Positions 36,838 through 47,778 of a stretch of 64,000 nt of DNA are shown here, in pieces. Within the stretch, counting starts at the first letter, position 1. Each line of letters begins with the position of its first letter. The notes under the pieces were generated by a model. It did not search any database, was not told the DNA's origin, and was given only the letters and a program-made list of their open reading frames with translations. The translations under genes and the position numbers were made by a program. The stretch comes from Aquisalinus flavus (GTDB taxonomy: Bacteria > Pseudomonadota > Alphaproteobacteria > Caulobacterales > Parvularculaceae): positions 1,689,409-1,753,408 of the forward strand of contig NZ_CP042288.1 in the NCBI RefSeq assembly GCF_022559625.1, given 5' to 3'.

Positions 36838-37368
36838 ATGATGGAACGGCCCTTGTTCAAGACCAGTGCAGAACTGCTCGTCGAGCGGGCCACCCTGCTC
36901 GGCTATGGCGGGCTCATGCCGTTCGTTTTCACCGCCTTGGTGTTGTGGACCTCTCCCTATCTCGTTCCTTTCGGCCTTGCCGGTCAGGTGATGCAATGGG
37001 AGCTGTATTACGCCGCGATCATCCTGTCCTTCATGGGCGGCGTGCGCTGGGGCCTCGCCATGATGGAGCCGACCATCCACACGATCAGCGAATTCACCAT
37101 CGCGCGGCTGACCGGCTCGATCGCCCCGGCCCTCATCGGCTGGCTCGCGCTGGTACCGGACTGGTTCATCCCGTTTGGCGATCCCGGATACGCCCTGCGC
37201 CACGGGATCATCCTGTTTGCCTTCATCTATCTGATGATCTCCGACCTTCAAGCCGTGCGCGAGGGCGCCGCGCCGGCTTGGTACGGGCCCCTGCGGCGCA
37301 AGCTGACCTTCTTCCTCGGCCTGTTGCTGGCGCTGATCATCCTGCGGCTGATCATGTGGGGCTGGTAG
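36838..37368 (+). CDS. DUF3429 membrane protein
   Basis: A 176-residue inner-membrane protein with five hydrophobic segments. It carries the DUF3429 pattern YGGLMPFVF, YAAIILSFMGGVRWGLAM and IAPALIGWLAL. The family has no known function. GTGGGGAT precedes the ATG. The stop lies 2 bases before the convergent pdeM stop. Confidence 0.82.
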   Translation: MMERPLFKTSAELLVERATLLGYGGLMPFVFTALVLWTSPYLVPFGLAGQVMQWELYYAAIILSFMGGVRWGLAMMEPTIHTISEFTIARLTGSIAPALIGWLALVPDWFIPFGDPGYALRHGIILFAFIYLMISDLQAVREGAAPAWYGPLRRKLTFFLGLLLALIILRLIMWGW

Positions 37369-37370
37369 GC

Positions 37371-38111
37371 CTATCCCCGGAACATCACGCTCTGACTGTC
37401 GGCCCGCAGCGACCGGCGCGGCACACGGAACGTCGCTAACTTGCCAAGCATGTGAATATCAAACCCGTTGGCGAAGAACGGCTTGTAGGCGGTATCGAGC
37501 ACATTCAACCCGCCCGTATAGGCGCCGAAGGATGGCAGGATCAGCCGCTCGCCATCGCTGACGAAGCAACGCCGCCTCAGCGAACGTCCCTCATGGACAA
37601 CCTTTGCCGCCGGGTGCATATGGCCTGCGACCTGCCACTGACCGCTGGCGCAGGGCTCGTGGCCGAACAAAAGCCCGCCGATCTCGACCTCTTCATGCAC
37701 TTCCCCGGCGAACCGCGCCGGCGGCTCGGGGTCGTGATTGCCGAGGATCCAGACCCAGCGCTGGGGTGCCATCAGCGCTTCCAGGCTGGCGCCATCGGCC
37801 TCGCTCATGCGCCCTTCGGCCCGGCGGTCATGGAAGGCATCGCCCAGCGACACGATGGTTTTCGGCCGGTAGCGGGCGATCACCTCGCCCATCATCCTCA
37901 GCGTACGGCGGGTATCGTAAGGCGGCAGGAAAATTCCCTTCTCGCCGAAGGCCGTGCCCTTCTCGAAATGCAGGTCGGAAAACACCAGCGTGCCGCAGTC
38001 CGGCAGCCACAGCGCGCCCGAACAGTCATAGACGACAGCCACGCCGGCAAGCGTGGCGGCGGCCTGGCACGGCGCCGGCAGCGGGGCTTTTCTCATCGGG
38101 GTCGGATACAT
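37371..38111 (-). CDS. pdeM: Ligase-associated DNA damage response endonuclease PdeM
   Basis: Calcineurin-like metallophosphoesterase of 246 residues with the metal ligands in FSDLHFEKG, SLGDAFHD, ILGNHD and HEPCASGQWQVAGHMHP. PdeM proteins are co-inherited with an Lhr-type helicase and an ATP-dependent ligase; the helicase lies at 38908-41463, but no ligase or exonuclease of the set is in this window. ATG 38111 is used, after AGGGTGCTCACC; a GTG at 38120 is possible. Confidence 0.88.
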   Translation of the reverse strand: MYPTPMRKAPLPAPCQAAATLAGVAVVYDCSGALWLPDCGTLVFSDLHFEKGTAFGEKGIFLPPYDTRRTLRMMGEVIARYRPKTIVSLGDAFHDRRAEGRMSEADGASLEALMAPQRWVWILGNHDPEPPARFAGEVHEEVEIGGLLFGHEPCASGQWQVAGHMHPAAKVVHEGRSLRRRCFVSDGERLILPSFGAYTGGLNVLDTAYKPFFANGFDIHMLGKLATFRVPRRSLRADSQSVMFRG

Positions 38112-38203
38112 GGTGAGCACCCTAAGCGCATGCGCACGAAAGGGGAACAGACCAAGCTGCCGCAGGGCGGGATTTTTCTCCCCAGCAGAGGGCAGCGCTC
38201 TGT

Positions 38204-38815
38204 CTACTCCTCGAGCGCCTCGAAACGGATCTCGTCGGTATTGTCGTCGATCCGCACCGGCTTGCCATTCCGCTCCGCCGGCGTGTAGCGCATCTCCCCG
38301 ACATAATACAGCGCGAGGTCTTCGAACGTCGCCGGATCGGCGCCGCTTGCCAAGGCAGAATCGTAAACCTGCGCGTTCAACGGCACGCCATCGGCGCCAA
38401 TGTCATAGGTGACCACGACACAGGCGCTGTCGCCGCTGCCGGTATAACTTTCCGGCATGGCAACGCCGCGGCGGTCGGTGGTGTCGAGACCGCTGATCAG
38501 AGAGGGCTGGTCATAGTCGACATACTGGCCGGGCTCAGGGCGGAAGCCGTGGGGATGCGGGGTGAAGCCGTCGCCGGGGAAGGTGCAAGAGGCCGGATCG
38601 AGCGCCACCACCTCAGGCTCGGGTGCCGGCTCAGGCTCGATAACGGGTTCAGGGGCGATCACGGGTTCGGGCAGGGACTCAGGCTCGGCGATCTCTTCCA
38701 CCGTCGCCGGCTCTGCCACCGGATCCGGTATATCGTTCACGCTGCACATGAACAACAGGAACGCGGCGATCGCCAGAACGATCAACACAGCCAGAATGCG
38801 TCCGAGATTTCTCAT
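38204..38815 (-). CDS. TonB C-terminal-domain-like protein
   Basis: The 203 residues begin with a membrane helix (about 5-24), then a Pro/Glu repeat (PEPVIEPEPAPEPE) like the periplasm-spanning arm of TonB, then a C-terminal domain (about 125-195) with VVVTYDIGADGVPLNAQV and EDLALYYVGEMRYTPAERNG, resembling TonB_C. It may energise one of the receptors or be a TonB paralogue of other use; no exbB/exbD is nearby. GGGAGAACCGG precedes ATG 38815. Its place between pdeM and the helicase is unusual. Confidence 0.7.
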   Translation of the reverse strand: MRNLGRILAVLIVLAIAAFLLFMCSVNDIPDPVAEPATVEEIAEPESLPEPVIAPEPVIEPEPAPEPEVVALDPASCTFPGDGFTPHPHGFRPEPGQYVDYDQPSLISGLDTTDRRGVAMPESYTGSGDSACVVVTYDIGADGVPLNAQVYDSALASGADPATFEDLALYYVGEMRYTPAERNGKPVRIDDNTDEIRFEALEE

Positions 38816-38907
38816 CCGGTTCTCCCTCACCACTCGCAACATGGTAAACCACGCGGTGGTTCCCGGCCAGCAGTCTTTCGGGGACGGCAGCCAATGAGGG
38901 AAACTGG

Positions 38908-41463
38908 TTATCCCCGCATATCCGCCAGCAATTCGTCCTGCAGTTCCGCGAGGATCGCCTCGTTCGCCTCGCCCAGCACGGTCTCGCGGTTGATCTCCAT
39001 CATCACCGGCACGGCCAGCGGCGAGACCTTCTCCAGCCGCTGGTGACGGATATGGCCCTTGACCCGAGCCAGCAGGCCGGACAGCCGCCCGAGCGACAGG
39101 AAGCCGCCGGCAGCATCGGCCCAGGCCGCCTGCATCAGGATATGATCCGGCTCATGCTCGCGCAGCACGTCATAGATGAGGTCGGCGGAGAACGTGACCT
39201 GCCGGCCGGTCTTTTCCTGCCCCGGGTGACGCCGCTCGATCAGCCCGGCGATAATCGCGCAATTGCGGAAAGTGCGCTTCATCAGCATGGCGTCGGACAG
39301 CCATGTCTCGAGGTCGTCGCCGAGCATGTCCTCGTCGAACAGGTCGTCCATGTCGATATCGCCCATCGGCTTGCGGCCATAGACCGACAGCGCATATTCG
39401 GTCGGGCAGAAGCCGAGCGGCTGCAGCCCCATCCGGTCGAGCCGCTTGGTCAGCAGCATGCCCATGGACTGGTGCGCCAGCTGCCCGTCAAACGGATAGC
39501 AGACGAGGAAATGCCGGCCCGACCGCTCGAAGGTTTCGACCAGCAATTCGTCCGGCTTCGGAATGATGGACCTTTGACGCTGCAGCTCGAGCCAGTCGCG
39601 CACCTGGTCGGGCAGTGTGTGCCAGTTCTCCTGCGCATTGATGATCTGGCGCACCCGGTCGGCAAGGAAGGTCGTCAGCGGAAACTTGCCGCCATTCCAC
39701 GACGGGACCTTCACCTCCGAATTGGGCGCGCGGGTGACGAGCGCCTCCATCTCGGCCATGCCCTCGAACTTCAGCACCTCGCCGCCGAACAGAAACGTAT
39801 CGCCGGGCACCAGCTGCTCGATGAACCATTCCTCGACGGTGCCGAGCTTGCGCCCGCCGCGCACACTGCCGCGCGCCTTGCCATCCGGCCCGCGCCGCGG
39901 CCGGCCCAGCCGCAGGGTCACCGCCGGCGCTTCCACGATGGTGCCGACATTGAGCCTGTATTGCTGCGCCGCCGCCGGATTGCGGATCTTCAGCATGCCC
40001 TTGCGTTCATTCTTCGCATCTGGCACGATCCGCCGGAACCGCTCATAGGCCTTCAACGCATAGCCGCCGGTGGCAACGAATTCGACGACACGGTCGAACT
40101 GCTCGCGCGTGAGATAGCCATAGGGCATGGCCGACGAAACCTCCCGGTACAGATCGTCCGGATGGAACGGCGCAGCGCAGGCGACGCCCCAAACATGCTG
40201 CGCCAGCACATCGAGCCCGCCATTGCGCGGCGGCTCGCCATCGAGAATATTCTCGATGATTGCGCCCTGCGCGGCAGTGCATTCCAGCACCTCGAACCGG
40301 TTCGCCGGCACCAGCAGCGCCTTGGACGGCTCGTCGAGCCGGTGATTGGCGCGGCCGATGCGCTGGATCATGCGCGAGGATCCCTTGGGCGCGCCGATCT
40401 GCACGACGAGGTCGACCTCGCCCCAGTCGATGCCGAGATCGAGGGTCGAGGTGCAGACCACCGCCCGCAGCGTACCAGCCGACATCGCCGCCTCGACCCT
40501 GCGCCGCTGGGTCACGTCGAGCGAGCCATGATGCAGCGCGATCGGCAGAGTGTCGTCATTCATCGACCACAGCATGGAGAAGATGATCTCCGCCTGGCTG
40601 CGCGTATTGGTGAAGATCAGCGCCGTCTTCGCCTTTTTGATCCGCTCGTAGATTTCCGCATAGGCGTGCCGGGCGGAGTGGCCCGACCACGGGATGCGCT
40701 CGCCCGAGGACAGGACCTCGATATCGGGCCGCGCCCCGCCCTGTCCCAGCACCAGCTCGGCCAGCGGCAGCACGCCGTCCTCGTCGGGTAATTGCGGCAC
40801 GAGGAAACGCTGCAGCGGTTCGGCGTCCGGCACTGTCGCCGACAGCCCGGTCGTGCGCATGCCCGGGGCCAGCTGCCACAACCGGGCAAGCCCGAGCGAC
40901 AGGAGATCGCCGCGCTTGGATGCGACCAGCGCATGCAGCTCGTCGAGGATGACATGTTTCAGCCCACGGAAGAATTCCGCCGCAGCGGGATGCGACAGCA
41001 ACAGCGCCAGTTGCTCCGGCGTCGTCAGCAGGATATCCGGCGGGTTGTCGCGCTGGCGCTGGCGGCGGTTCTGCGGCGTATCGCCGGTTCGCGTCTCGAT
41101 GCGGATCGGCAGCTTCATCTCCGCTGCCGGCAGCTCGACATTGCGCGCGACATCGACGGCCAGCGCCTTCAGCGGGGAGATATAGATCGTGTGCAGGCGC
41201 GGCGTGTCCGACGGGGCCTCGGCCAGGTCGATCAGCGAGGGCAGGAAACCGGCGAGCGTCTTGCCGCCCCCGGTCGGCGCGATCAGCAGGACAGATTTGC
41301 CCGCCTGCGCCTTCTCGATCACCTCTGCCTGATGGTCGCGCAGATGCCAGCCACGCCCGGCAAACCAGTCCGAGAAGGTCACGGGCAGGACCCCAGGCGC
41401 TTTATCCGCCTTGCGTGCCTGTTTTCTGGCTTTGGTTACCGGTCTGGATTTGGGGCTGGCCAT
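38908..41463 (-). CDS. Ligase-associated DNA damage response DEXH-box helicase (Lhr type)
   Basis: Superfamily 2 DNA helicase of 851 residues with Walker A IAPTGGGKTLAGFLP, DELH in VILDELHAL, the SAT motif GLSATV, motif V STLDLGIDWGEVDLVVQIG and motif VI QRIGRANHRL, plus an Lhr-like C-terminal region. With PdeM, a ligase and an exonuclease it forms a DNA-repair module. ATG 41463 is chosen as the first codon giving the basic N-terminus MASPKSRPVTKARK, though no strong ribosome site is seen. Confidence 0.9.
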   Translation of the reverse strand: MASPKSRPVTKARKQARKADKAPGVLPVTFSDWFAGRGWHLRDHQAEVIEKAQAGKSVLLIAPTGGGKTLAGFLPSLIDLAEAPSDTPRLHTIYISPLKALAVDVARNVELPAAEMKLPIRIETRTGDTPQNRRQRQRDNPPDILLTTPEQLALLLSHPAAAEFFRGLKHVILDELHALVASKRGDLLSLGLARLWQLAPGMRTTGLSATVPDAEPLQRFLVPQLPDEDGVLPLAELVLGQGGARPDIEVLSSGERIPWSGHSARHAYAEIYERIKKAKTALIFTNTRSQAEIIFSMLWSMNDDTLPIALHHGSLDVTQRRRVEAAMSAGTLRAVVCTSTLDLGIDWGEVDLVVQIGAPKGSSRMIQRIGRANHRLDEPSKALLVPANRFEVLECTAAQGAIIENILDGEPPRNGGLDVLAQHVWGVACAAPFHPDDLYREVSSAMPYGYLTREQFDRVVEFVATGGYALKAYERFRRIVPDAKNERKGMLKIRNPAAAQQYRLNVGTIVEAPAVTLRLGRPRRGPDGKARGSVRGGRKLGTVEEWFIEQLVPGDTFLFGGEVLKFEGMAEMEALVTRAPNSEVKVPSWNGGKFPLTTFLADRVRQIINAQENWHTLPDQVRDWLELQRQRSIIPKPDELLVETFERSGRHFLVCYPFDGQLAHQSMGMLLTKRLDRMGLQPLGFCPTEYALSVYGRKPMGDIDMDDLFDEDMLGDDLETWLSDAMLMKRTFRNCAIIAGLIERRHPGQEKTGRQVTFSADLIYDVLREHEPDHILMQAAWADAAGGFLSLGRLSGLLARVKGHIRHQRLEKVSPLAVPVMMEINRETVLGEANEAILAELQDELLADMRG

Positions 41464-41532
41464 GGCGATGAATATAGCGGGGTCAAGCAGCCCGCCCAAG
41501 TAAGCAGGGCCGAATGGCCTCAGGCTCCGTGA

Positions 41533-42261
41533 TCACGCATCAGCCGCTTGCATTCTGGCCCGTTTCTCCGCCGACTCCGTCAACGCGATCGCTTCGTTCA
41601 GCAGCTCCGTAAACAGACGCATGGCGAGTTTTTCCTTGCGCTGCCGGATCGCTTCATAGATGTCGGCATGGGCTTCAATATCAGCGACGGAGACGCCCTT
41701 TTCCTCATTGGTCATGCGGATGGAAAAGCGCAAGGCCGTTTCGACCATCGGCGCGAACTGGCGCAGGAAACGGTTCCCGCTCGCTTCGAGGATGGTGATA
41801 TGAAAGGCGATATCGGCCTCCAGCGATTCTTCGCCGGGCGGCGCCTTGCGGAAGCGGTCGAGGGCCGCGCCGATGGCGTCGATTTCCCAGCTGGAGCCGT
41901 GCTTGATCACCTCGGCCGCCGCCGCCGGCTCGATCGCCCGGCGCACGATCAGGAATTCCTTCAACAGGACAGGCGAGAACTGGCGCTGCAGGATCCATTG
42001 CAGCACGTCCGGGTCGAGAAAGTTCCAGTTCGATTCCGGTTCGACATAAGTGCCGCGCTTGGGCCGCTGGCCGACAAGGCCCTTGGCGGTCAGCATTTTC
42101 ACCGCCTCGCGCGTCACCGTGCGGCTCGATTCGAACTTGGCGCACAGATCGGCTTCGATCGGCAGGTTCTGTCCGGCCGCGACATCGCCGCTCACGATCA
42201 TCCTGCCAATCTTTTCGGCCAGGTCGTGGGTCAGGTTTTTGCCACTCTCACTGCGTACCAT
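41533..42261 (-). CDS. GntR/FadR-family transcription regulator
   Basis: The 242 residues comprise an N-terminal winged helix (IGRMIVSGDVAAGQNLP, then FESSRTVTREAVKMLTAKGL) and a C-terminal all-helical FCD ligand domain (from about 100). Metal-binding histidines (FHITILEASGN, HADIYEAI) are typical of the subfamily that senses sugar acids or other organic acids. No metabolic target gene is obviously linked; neighbours are the helicase and an ABM-GST pair. The ligand is unknown. Confidence 0.86.
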   Translation of the reverse strand: MVRSESGKNLTHDLAEKIGRMIVSGDVAAGQNLPIEADLCAKFESSRTVTREAVKMLTAKGLVGQRPKRGTYVEPESNWNFLDPDVLQWILQRQFSPVLLKEFLIVRRAIEPAAAAEVIKHGSSWEIDAIGAALDRFRKAPPGEESLEADIAFHITILEASGNRFLRQFAPMVETALRFSIRMTNEEKGVSVADIEAHADIYEAIRQRKEKLAMRLFTELLNEAIALTESAEKRARMQAADA

Positions 42262-42389
42262 GGTTCACGCCGCAGCCATGCCATGGTGATCAGGGTCATG
42301 GGCCGGCACCGTGCGGCCTGCACCAGCAAGTCCTGAAATCATCATATCACGCCTCCCCCTCCGCTGAATTTCACCATGGAATCAGAAGC

Positions 42390-43094
42390 TTACTCCTTCG
42401 GTTTCCCCATTTCCACCATTTTGCGGGCGTCCTCCGCGAACTTGCGGGCCTCCTCGCTGTCATCGCCGGACTTCAGGAGCTTGATATCGTAAGGCACTGT
42501 GATGCCTTGTTGTGCTGCCGGGCGGTCACGGATCGTCTGCACCCAGCGCTGCAGATGCTCATAAGGAGCAATGTCGACGCCGGACCATTTCCAGGTCCGC
42601 ACCCAGCACCAATTGGCGATATCGGCGATGGAGTAATCCCCGGCGAGATACTCCTTGTCGGCAAGATGCCCGTCGAGCACGCCGAACAGCCGCCCGACCT
42701 CGCCCTGATAGCGGTCGATGGCCGGCTGGATCTTTTCCGGGAAGTAGCGATAGAAGACGTTGGCCTGACCCATCATCGGACCGATACCGCCCATCTGGAA
42801 CATCAGCCACTGCATCACGCGGCTGCGGCCCTTTTCGTCCGTTGGCAGAAGACGGCCCGCCCTTTCGGCCAGGTAAACCATGATCGCACCGGACTCGAAC
42901 ACGGTGAAGTCGTCATTCTCCCGGTCGACGATCACCGGGATCCGGCCATTGGGGTTGAGCTTGAGGAACCAGTCTTGTTTCTGAACATTCGCCATCAGGT
43001 CGATGGCGTGCACCTCATAGGGCAGGCCGAGCTCCTCCAGCGTCACGGAGGCCTTCCAGCCATTCGGGGTCGGTGCTGTATAAAGATCGATCAT
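42390..43094 (-). CDS. Glutathione S-transferase (Ure2p/YghU-like)
   Basis: The 234-residue protein has an N-terminal thioredoxin fold ([20 protein letters not shown], then [14 protein letters not shown] and [13 protein letters not shown]) and a C-terminal helical domain. The N-terminal TPNGWK is typical of the Nu/Ure2p-like disulfide-bond oxidoreductases. GGAGACGGC precedes ATG 43094; longer upstream frames are not coding. It lies 11 bases after the ABM gene, so both are one unit. Confidence 0.88.
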   Translation of the reverse strand: MIDLYTAPTPNGWKASVTLEELGLPYEVHAIDLMANVQKQDWFLKLNPNGRIPVIVDRENDDFTVFESGAIMVYLAERAGRLLPTDEKGRSRVMQWLMFQMGGIGPMMGQANVFYRYFPEKIQPAIDRYQGEVGRLFGVLDGHLADKEYLAGDYSIADIANWCWVRTWKWSGVDIAPYEHLQRWVQTIRDRPAAQQGITVPYDIKLLKSGDDSEEARKFAEDARKMVEMGKPKE

Positions 43095-43105
43095 GCCGTC
43101 TCCTC

Positions 43106-43408
43106 CTACAGGTTCTTCAGTTTGGCCGGCTCTGTCGCGATCAGCTCGCGCCCGGTCACGCCTGCCGCATCCAGGGCTGCGTGCCACGCTTCCAGGTGGG
43201 GCGCGTTTCCATGCGCCTCGAGCGCCTCCCAGCTTTCCCAATATTCCAGCACACGGAACTTGTGCGGCTCCACGACATCGATGCCGTAGATATATTCGAT
43301 GCAGCCCTTTTCGCTGCGGCTTGCCGCGATCTGCTTTTTCATGGCGCCTTCAAGCGCTGTCAGCGCGTCTGCGCTGGCGACAGTGACCGTGCCTGTAACG
43401 ATAATCAT
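43106..43408 (-). CDS. ABM-domain monooxygenase-like protein
   Basis: A 100-residue dimeric alpha+beta-barrel protein of the antibiotic biosynthesis monooxygenase/YgiN group ([34 protein letters not shown]). Relatives oxidise quinols or serve as cofactor-free monooxygenases. It is followed by GST, hinting at detoxification of an aromatic or electrophilic compound. GGGAGCAATGA precedes the ATG. Confidence 0.85.
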   Translation of the reverse strand: MIIVTGTVTVASADALTALEGAMKKQIAASRSEKGCIEYIYGIDVVEPHKFRVLEYWESWEALEAHGNAPHLEAWHAALDAAGVTGRELIATEPAKLKNL

Positions 43409-43569
43409 TCATTGCTCCCTGGTTGCCGACACTATGCCCCGTCACGCGATGGCGCGACAGGGTCCATCGCAGTCACGAAAGAGAGAGGGCAATCTCGTCT
43501 TTGTAATGCAACTGCCTCGCGGCGCCGCGTGTAGGCGGGAGTGATATAACGCATCAAAGGAGTTTCATC

Positions 43570-44130
43570 ATGACACAGATCGAGAATGCCAAGATCCTGA
43601 TCATTGCGACCGACGGCTTCGAGCAGTCTGAATTGTTCGAACCCTATGAAAAGCTGAAAGAATATGGTGCCGAGGTAATCATCGCCGCGCCGAAAGAAGG
43701 CTCGATCAAGGGCTGGGACAAGACCGACTGGGGCAAGTCCATCAAGGTCGACATGACGTTGGAAACGGTCAATGCCGACCAGTTCGACGCCCTTGTCCTG
43801 CCCGGCGGGGTCATGAACCCGGATAATCTTCGTGCCAACAAGACGGCAATCGCGAAAATCTATGATTTTGTCGCCGCCGACAAGATCGTTGCCGCGATCT
43901 GCCACGCGCCATGGCTCCTCGTCGAAGCTGGCGTTGCCCGCGGCCGGGACATGACCTCCTATCACACGATCAAGACCGACATTATCAATGCCGGGGCGAA
44001 CTGGAAGGACGAAAAGGTTGTTGTCTCAAACGGGATCATCACGTCGCGCAACCCCGACGACATCCCGGCCTTCATCGACAAGATCGTCGAGGAAATCCGC
44101 GAAGGCGAACACGAACGCAAGGTAGCCTGA
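43570..44130 (+). CDS. DJ-1/PfpI-family protein
   Basis: The 186-residue protein of the PfpI/YhbO branch has the nucleophile-elbow Cys in AAICHAPWLLVEAG with the adjacent His. LIIATDGFEQSELFEP opens the fold, carrying the partner Glu. Members act on glyoxal-modified protein, as deglycases or as general stress proteins. AAAGGAGTTTCATC precedes the ATG. It is a single gene divergent from the ABM/GST unit. Confidence 0.9.
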   Translation: MTQIENAKILIIATDGFEQSELFEPYEKLKEYGAEVIIAAPKEGSIKGWDKTDWGKSIKVDMTLETVNADQFDALVLPGGVMNPDNLRANKTAIAKIYDFVAADKIVAAICHAPWLLVEAGVARGRDMTSYHTIKTDIINAGANWKDEKVVVSNGIITSRNPDDIPAFIDKIVEEIREGEHERKVA

Positions 44131-44182
44131 CGCCGGCGACGCTATGACCGCTGTCAGTAACCTCTCCTGACACGGTTCCTGG

Positions 44183-44216
44183 AACCCGCCTTCGGTTGTG
44201 ACTGCCGGGGCGGGTT
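44183..44216 (+). terminator. Weak terminator after the DJ-1/PfpI gene
   Basis: AACCCGCC and GGCGGGTT form a perfect 8-base stem over an 18-base loop, followed by TCGTTCTTT. The T-run is broken. Confidence 0.45.
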
Positions 44217-44357
44217 TCGTTCTTTCCGGCCTCGCTATATCGCAAATCAGCGAAATTTTGCGGCGCAATAATTGAATGGTAAGGTCCTGACTTCTATGAA
44301 ACAATTATTCTGGCGCCATAACAAGCTGGCGCAGCAGTATTGGGGGCGTATTACGAC

Positions 44358-47300
44358 ATGGCTATTCAGGCAGCGATCTATCACCTGACGCATTACATCT
44401 ACGACCGGCCGGTCAGCCTCGGCCCGCAGATTATCCGCCTCCGCCCGGCTGCCCATTCGCGCACGAAAGTGCTCAGCCATTCGCTGAAGGTCTCGCCCTC
44501 CAACCATTTCGTGAACACCCAGCAGGATGCCTATGGCAATTTCCAGTCCCGCTTCGTCTTCCCTGACCCGGTTCGCGAGCTGAAGATCGAGGTCGACCTC
44601 ATTGCCGACATGAGCGTCTATAATCCGTTCGATTTTTTCGTCGAAGCAAGCGGCGAAGAATGGCCGTTCGAGTATGACGAGGCGATCCGCGACGACCTGT
44701 CGATCTATACCACGCCAGAGCCCGCCGGCCCGGAGCTTCAGGCTTTCCTTGCCGGCGTCGACCGCACGCCGCTCCGCACCATCGATTTCATCGTCGAGCT
44801 GAACGCCCGCATCCAGCGCGAGATCGGCTATGTCATCCGCATGGAGCCGGGCGTGCAGACGCCGGAAGAGACGCTGAAACTCGCCAAGGGCTCGTGCCGC
44901 GATTCCAGCTGGCTACTGGTCCAGGCCCTGCGCCATCTCGGCCTGGCCGCCCGCTTCGTCTCCGGCTATCTGATCCAGTTGAAACCGGACCTGAAAGCCC
45001 TCGACGGCCCGTCCGGCACGGAAGTCGATTTCACCGATTTGCACGCTTGGGCCGAAGTCTATCTGCCGGGCGCCGGCTGGGTCGGCCTTGACCCGACATC
45101 GGGGCTGCTCACCGGCGAAAGCCACATCCCCCTCGCCGCGACGCCGCATTATCGCAATGCCGCGCCGATTTCCGGCACGATCGGCACCAAGGCCGAAGTC
45201 GAATTCAGATACGACATGAAAGTGACCCGCGTCGCCGAACATCCGCGCATCACCAAGCCGTTTTCCGATGAGAGCTGGGACGACCTCGACGCCCTCGGCC
45301 GGAAGGTCGATGCAATCCTCAAGGAACAGGATGTGCGCCTGACCATGGGCGGCGAGCCGACCTTCGTCTCCATCGACGATTTCGAGAGCGAGGAATGGAA
45401 CACCGCCGCCGTCGGACCGACCAAAAGGCAGAAGGCGGACGAACTGATCCGCCGTCTGCGCGACCGCTTCGCGCCCAATGGCTTCATCCATTACGGCCAG
45501 GGCAAGTGGTATCCGGGCGAGACCCTGCCGCGCTGGACCTTCTCGCTCTACTGGCGCCATGACGGCGAGCCGCTGTGGCAGAACACCGACCTGATCGCCG
45601 AAGAAAAGAAAGAAGAAAAGAAAGGCGGCAGGGCGCATACGCAACAGGACGCCGGCGCCCTCCTTTCCGCCGTCGCAGACGCGCTCGATCTCGACCGCGA
45701 CTATGTCAAGCCAGCCTATGAAGACCCGGCCGAATGGCTGCTTCGCGAGGCGAAGCTGCCGGACAATGTCGACCCGTCCAATTCCAGGCTCGCCGACCCG
45801 GAAGAGCGCTCGCGCATGGCCAGGGTCTTCGAGCGCGGCCTGACCGAGCCTGTCGGCTACGTCCTGCCGGTGCAGCGCTGGAACACCCGCGCCCATGGCG
45901 TCAAATGGCTGTCGGAAGTCTGGCAGACGCGCCGTGGACGGATCTATCTCGTGCCGGGCGATTCCGCTGCTGGCTACCGGCTGCCGCTCGGCACGCTGCC
46001 TTACATCCCCGAGGCCGAATATCCTTACGTCGTCGAGGAAGACCCCTCGGTCGAGCGCAAGCCGCTGCCAAAGCCCGATTCCAAGAGAGCTGACGGCAAG
46101 CCCGAACCCGGCACGATTAGCCCCGAGGCCCGCGAACAGGCTGTAGCCTCGTTCCAGCGCGCCGAACCGACGCGGCAGGTGGCACAACAGGTCAGCGAGA
46201 TCGAGGGCCGCGTGCGTACCGCCCTGTCGATCGAGCTGCGCGAGGGCCGCCTTTGCGCCTTCCTGCCGCCGGTCGAAAAGCTGGAGGATTATCTCGACCT
46301 GCTCGATGCCGTCGAGACGGCCGCGATCAGGACCGGGCTTCCGGTCCAGATCGAGGGCTATCCGCCGCCCCACGACCCGCGCCTGAATGTGATCCGCGTT
46401 GCCCCCGATCCCGGCGTGATCGAGGTCAATATCCACCCCGCCGCCAGCTGGCAGGAATGCGTCGAGACGACCGACACGGTCTATGCCGAGGCCCGCCAGA
46501 CCCGTCTGGGCGCTGACAAGTTCATGATCGACGGGCGCCACACCGGCACCGGCGGCGGCAATCATGTCGTCGTCGGCGGCGCAACGCTGAACGATTCCCC
46601 GTTCCTGCGCCGCCCCGACCTGCTCAAGAGCCTCGTTCTCTACTGGCAGCGCCACCCGTCCCTGTCCTACATGTTCTCGGGCATGTTCATCGGCCCGACC
46701 AGCCAGGCGCCGCGCATCGACGAAGCCCGCCATGACAGCCTGTACGAGTTGGAAATCGCGCTCGCACAAGTCCCGAAACCCGGCGAAGGCGAAGCGCCCC
46801 TGCCCTGGCTCGTCGACCGGCTGTTCCGCAACCTGCTCGTCGATGTCACCGGCAACACCCACCGCTCGGAAATCTGCATCGACAAGCTGTTCAACCCGGA
46901 CTCGCCAACGGGCCGTCTCGGCCTCGTCGAGTTCCGCGGCTTCGAGATGCCGCCGGACCCGCGCATGTCGCTCGCCCAGCAGCTGTTGATCCGTGCCCTG
47001 ATCGCGCGCATGTGGGACGAACCGGTCACCGGCAAGTTCACCCGCTGGGGCACGCAGCTGCACGACAAATACATGCTTCCGCACTATGTCTGGGCCGATT
47101 TCATGGAAGTGCTGGACGATCTGCGCGAGCACGGCTTCGATCTGAAACCGGAATGGTTCGAGGCACAGCTGGAATTCCGCTTCCCGTTCTGCGGCGAGAC
47201 CAGCTATGGCGGCGTCAAGCTGGAACTGCGCCAGGCACTGGAGCCATGGCATGTGATGGGCGAGGAAGGCGCAATCGGCGGCACCGTCCGCTTCGTCGAT

Positions 47301-47729
47301 TCCTCCGTCGAGCGCCTCCAGGTCAAGGCGGAAGGGCTGAACCCCGACCGCCATGTCATCGCCTGCAATGGCCGCCCGGTGCCGATGAAGCGGACCGGGA
47401 CCGGCGACGTTTCGGTCGGCGGCGTGCGCTTCAAGGCATGGCAGCCGCGCTCCGGCCTCCATCCCATGGTGTCGGTCAATGCGCCGCTGGTCTTTGATGT
47501 CTATGACAGCTGGTCCGGCCGCGCCATCGGTGGCTGCGTCTATCATGTCGCCCATCCGGGCGGGCGCAGTTACGACACTTTCCCGGTCAATACCAACGAG
47601 GCCGAAGCCCGCCGCCTGTCGCGGTTCGAGGCCCATGGCCACCAGCCATCGGGCTATTCGCTGCAACAGGAAACACCGGCGCCGGACTTCCCCTATACGC
47701 TCGACCTGCGCCGCCCCGCTGGCGTCTGA
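44358..47729 (+). CDS. Transglutaminase-like protein with DUF2126 domain
   Basis: A large 1123-residue protein. The N-terminal part is a bacterial transglutaminase-type module ([19 protein letters not shown]) with a complete Cys-His-Asp triad: [32 protein letters not shown] and VGLDPTSG. The remaining 800 residues are DUF2126, rich in Asp/Glu/Arg motifs ([26 protein letters not shown]). With CP-ATP-grasp/alpha-E and a second transglutaminase in the next genes, this is the conserved amidoligase-linked cluster predicted to make or hydrolyse peptide tags. No product is known. ATG 44358 is preferred over 44340. Confidence 0.9.
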   Translation: MAIQAAIYHLTHYIYDRPVSLGPQIIRLRPAAHSRTKVLSHSLKVSPSNHFVNTQQDAYGNFQSRFVFPDPVRELKIEVDLIADMSVYNPFDFFVEASGEEWPFEYDEAIRDDLSIYTTPEPAGPELQAFLAGVDRTPLRTIDFIVELNARIQREIGYVIRMEPGVQTPEETLKLAKGSCRDSSWLLVQALRHLGLAARFVSGYLIQLKPDLKALDGPSGTEVDFTDLHAWAEVYLPGAGWVGLDPTSGLLTGESHIPLAATPHYRNAAPISGTIGTKAEVEFRYDMKVTRVAEHPRITKPFSDESWDDLDALGRKVDAILKEQDVRLTMGGEPTFVSIDDFESEEWNTAAVGPTKRQKADELIRRLRDRFAPNGFIHYGQGKWYPGETLPRWTFSLYWRHDGEPLWQNTDLIAEEKKEEKKGGRAHTQQDAGALLSAVADALDLDRDYVKPAYEDPAEWLLREAKLPDNVDPSNSRLADPEERSRMARVFERGLTEPVGYVLPVQRWNTRAHGVKWLSEVWQTRRGRIYLVPGDSAAGYRLPLGTLPYIPEAEYPYVVEEDPSVERKPLPKPDSKRADGKPEPGTISPEAREQAVASFQRAEPTRQVAQQVSEIEGRVRTALSIELREGRLCAFLPPVEKLEDYLDLLDAVETAAIRTGLPVQIEGYPPPHDPRLNVIRVAPDPGVIEVNIHPAASWQECVETTDTVYAEARQTRLGADKFMIDGRHTGTGGGNHVVVGGATLNDSPFLRRPDLLKSLVLYWQRHPSLSYMFSGMFIGPTSQAPRIDEARHDSLYELEIALAQVPKPGEGEAPLPWLVDRLFRNLLVDVTGNTHRSEICIDKLFNPDSPTGRLGLVEFRGFEMPPDPRMSLAQQLLIRALIARMWDEPVTGKFTRWGTQLHDKYMLPHYVWADFMEVLDDLREHGFDLKPEWFEAQLEFRFPFCGETSYGGVKLELRQALEPWHVMGEEGAIGGTVRFVDSSVERLQVKAEGLNPDRHVIACNGRPVPMKRTGTGDVSVGGVRFKAWQPRSGLHPMVSVNAPLVFDVYDSWSGRAIGGCVYHVAHPGGRSYDTFPVNTNEAEARRLSRFEAHGHQPSGYSLQQETPAPDFPYTLDLRRPAGV

Positions 47730-47778
47730 CCTGTAATCGGTCTATGCCCGTCATGGTAAAACCTGACAGATTGGCGCG

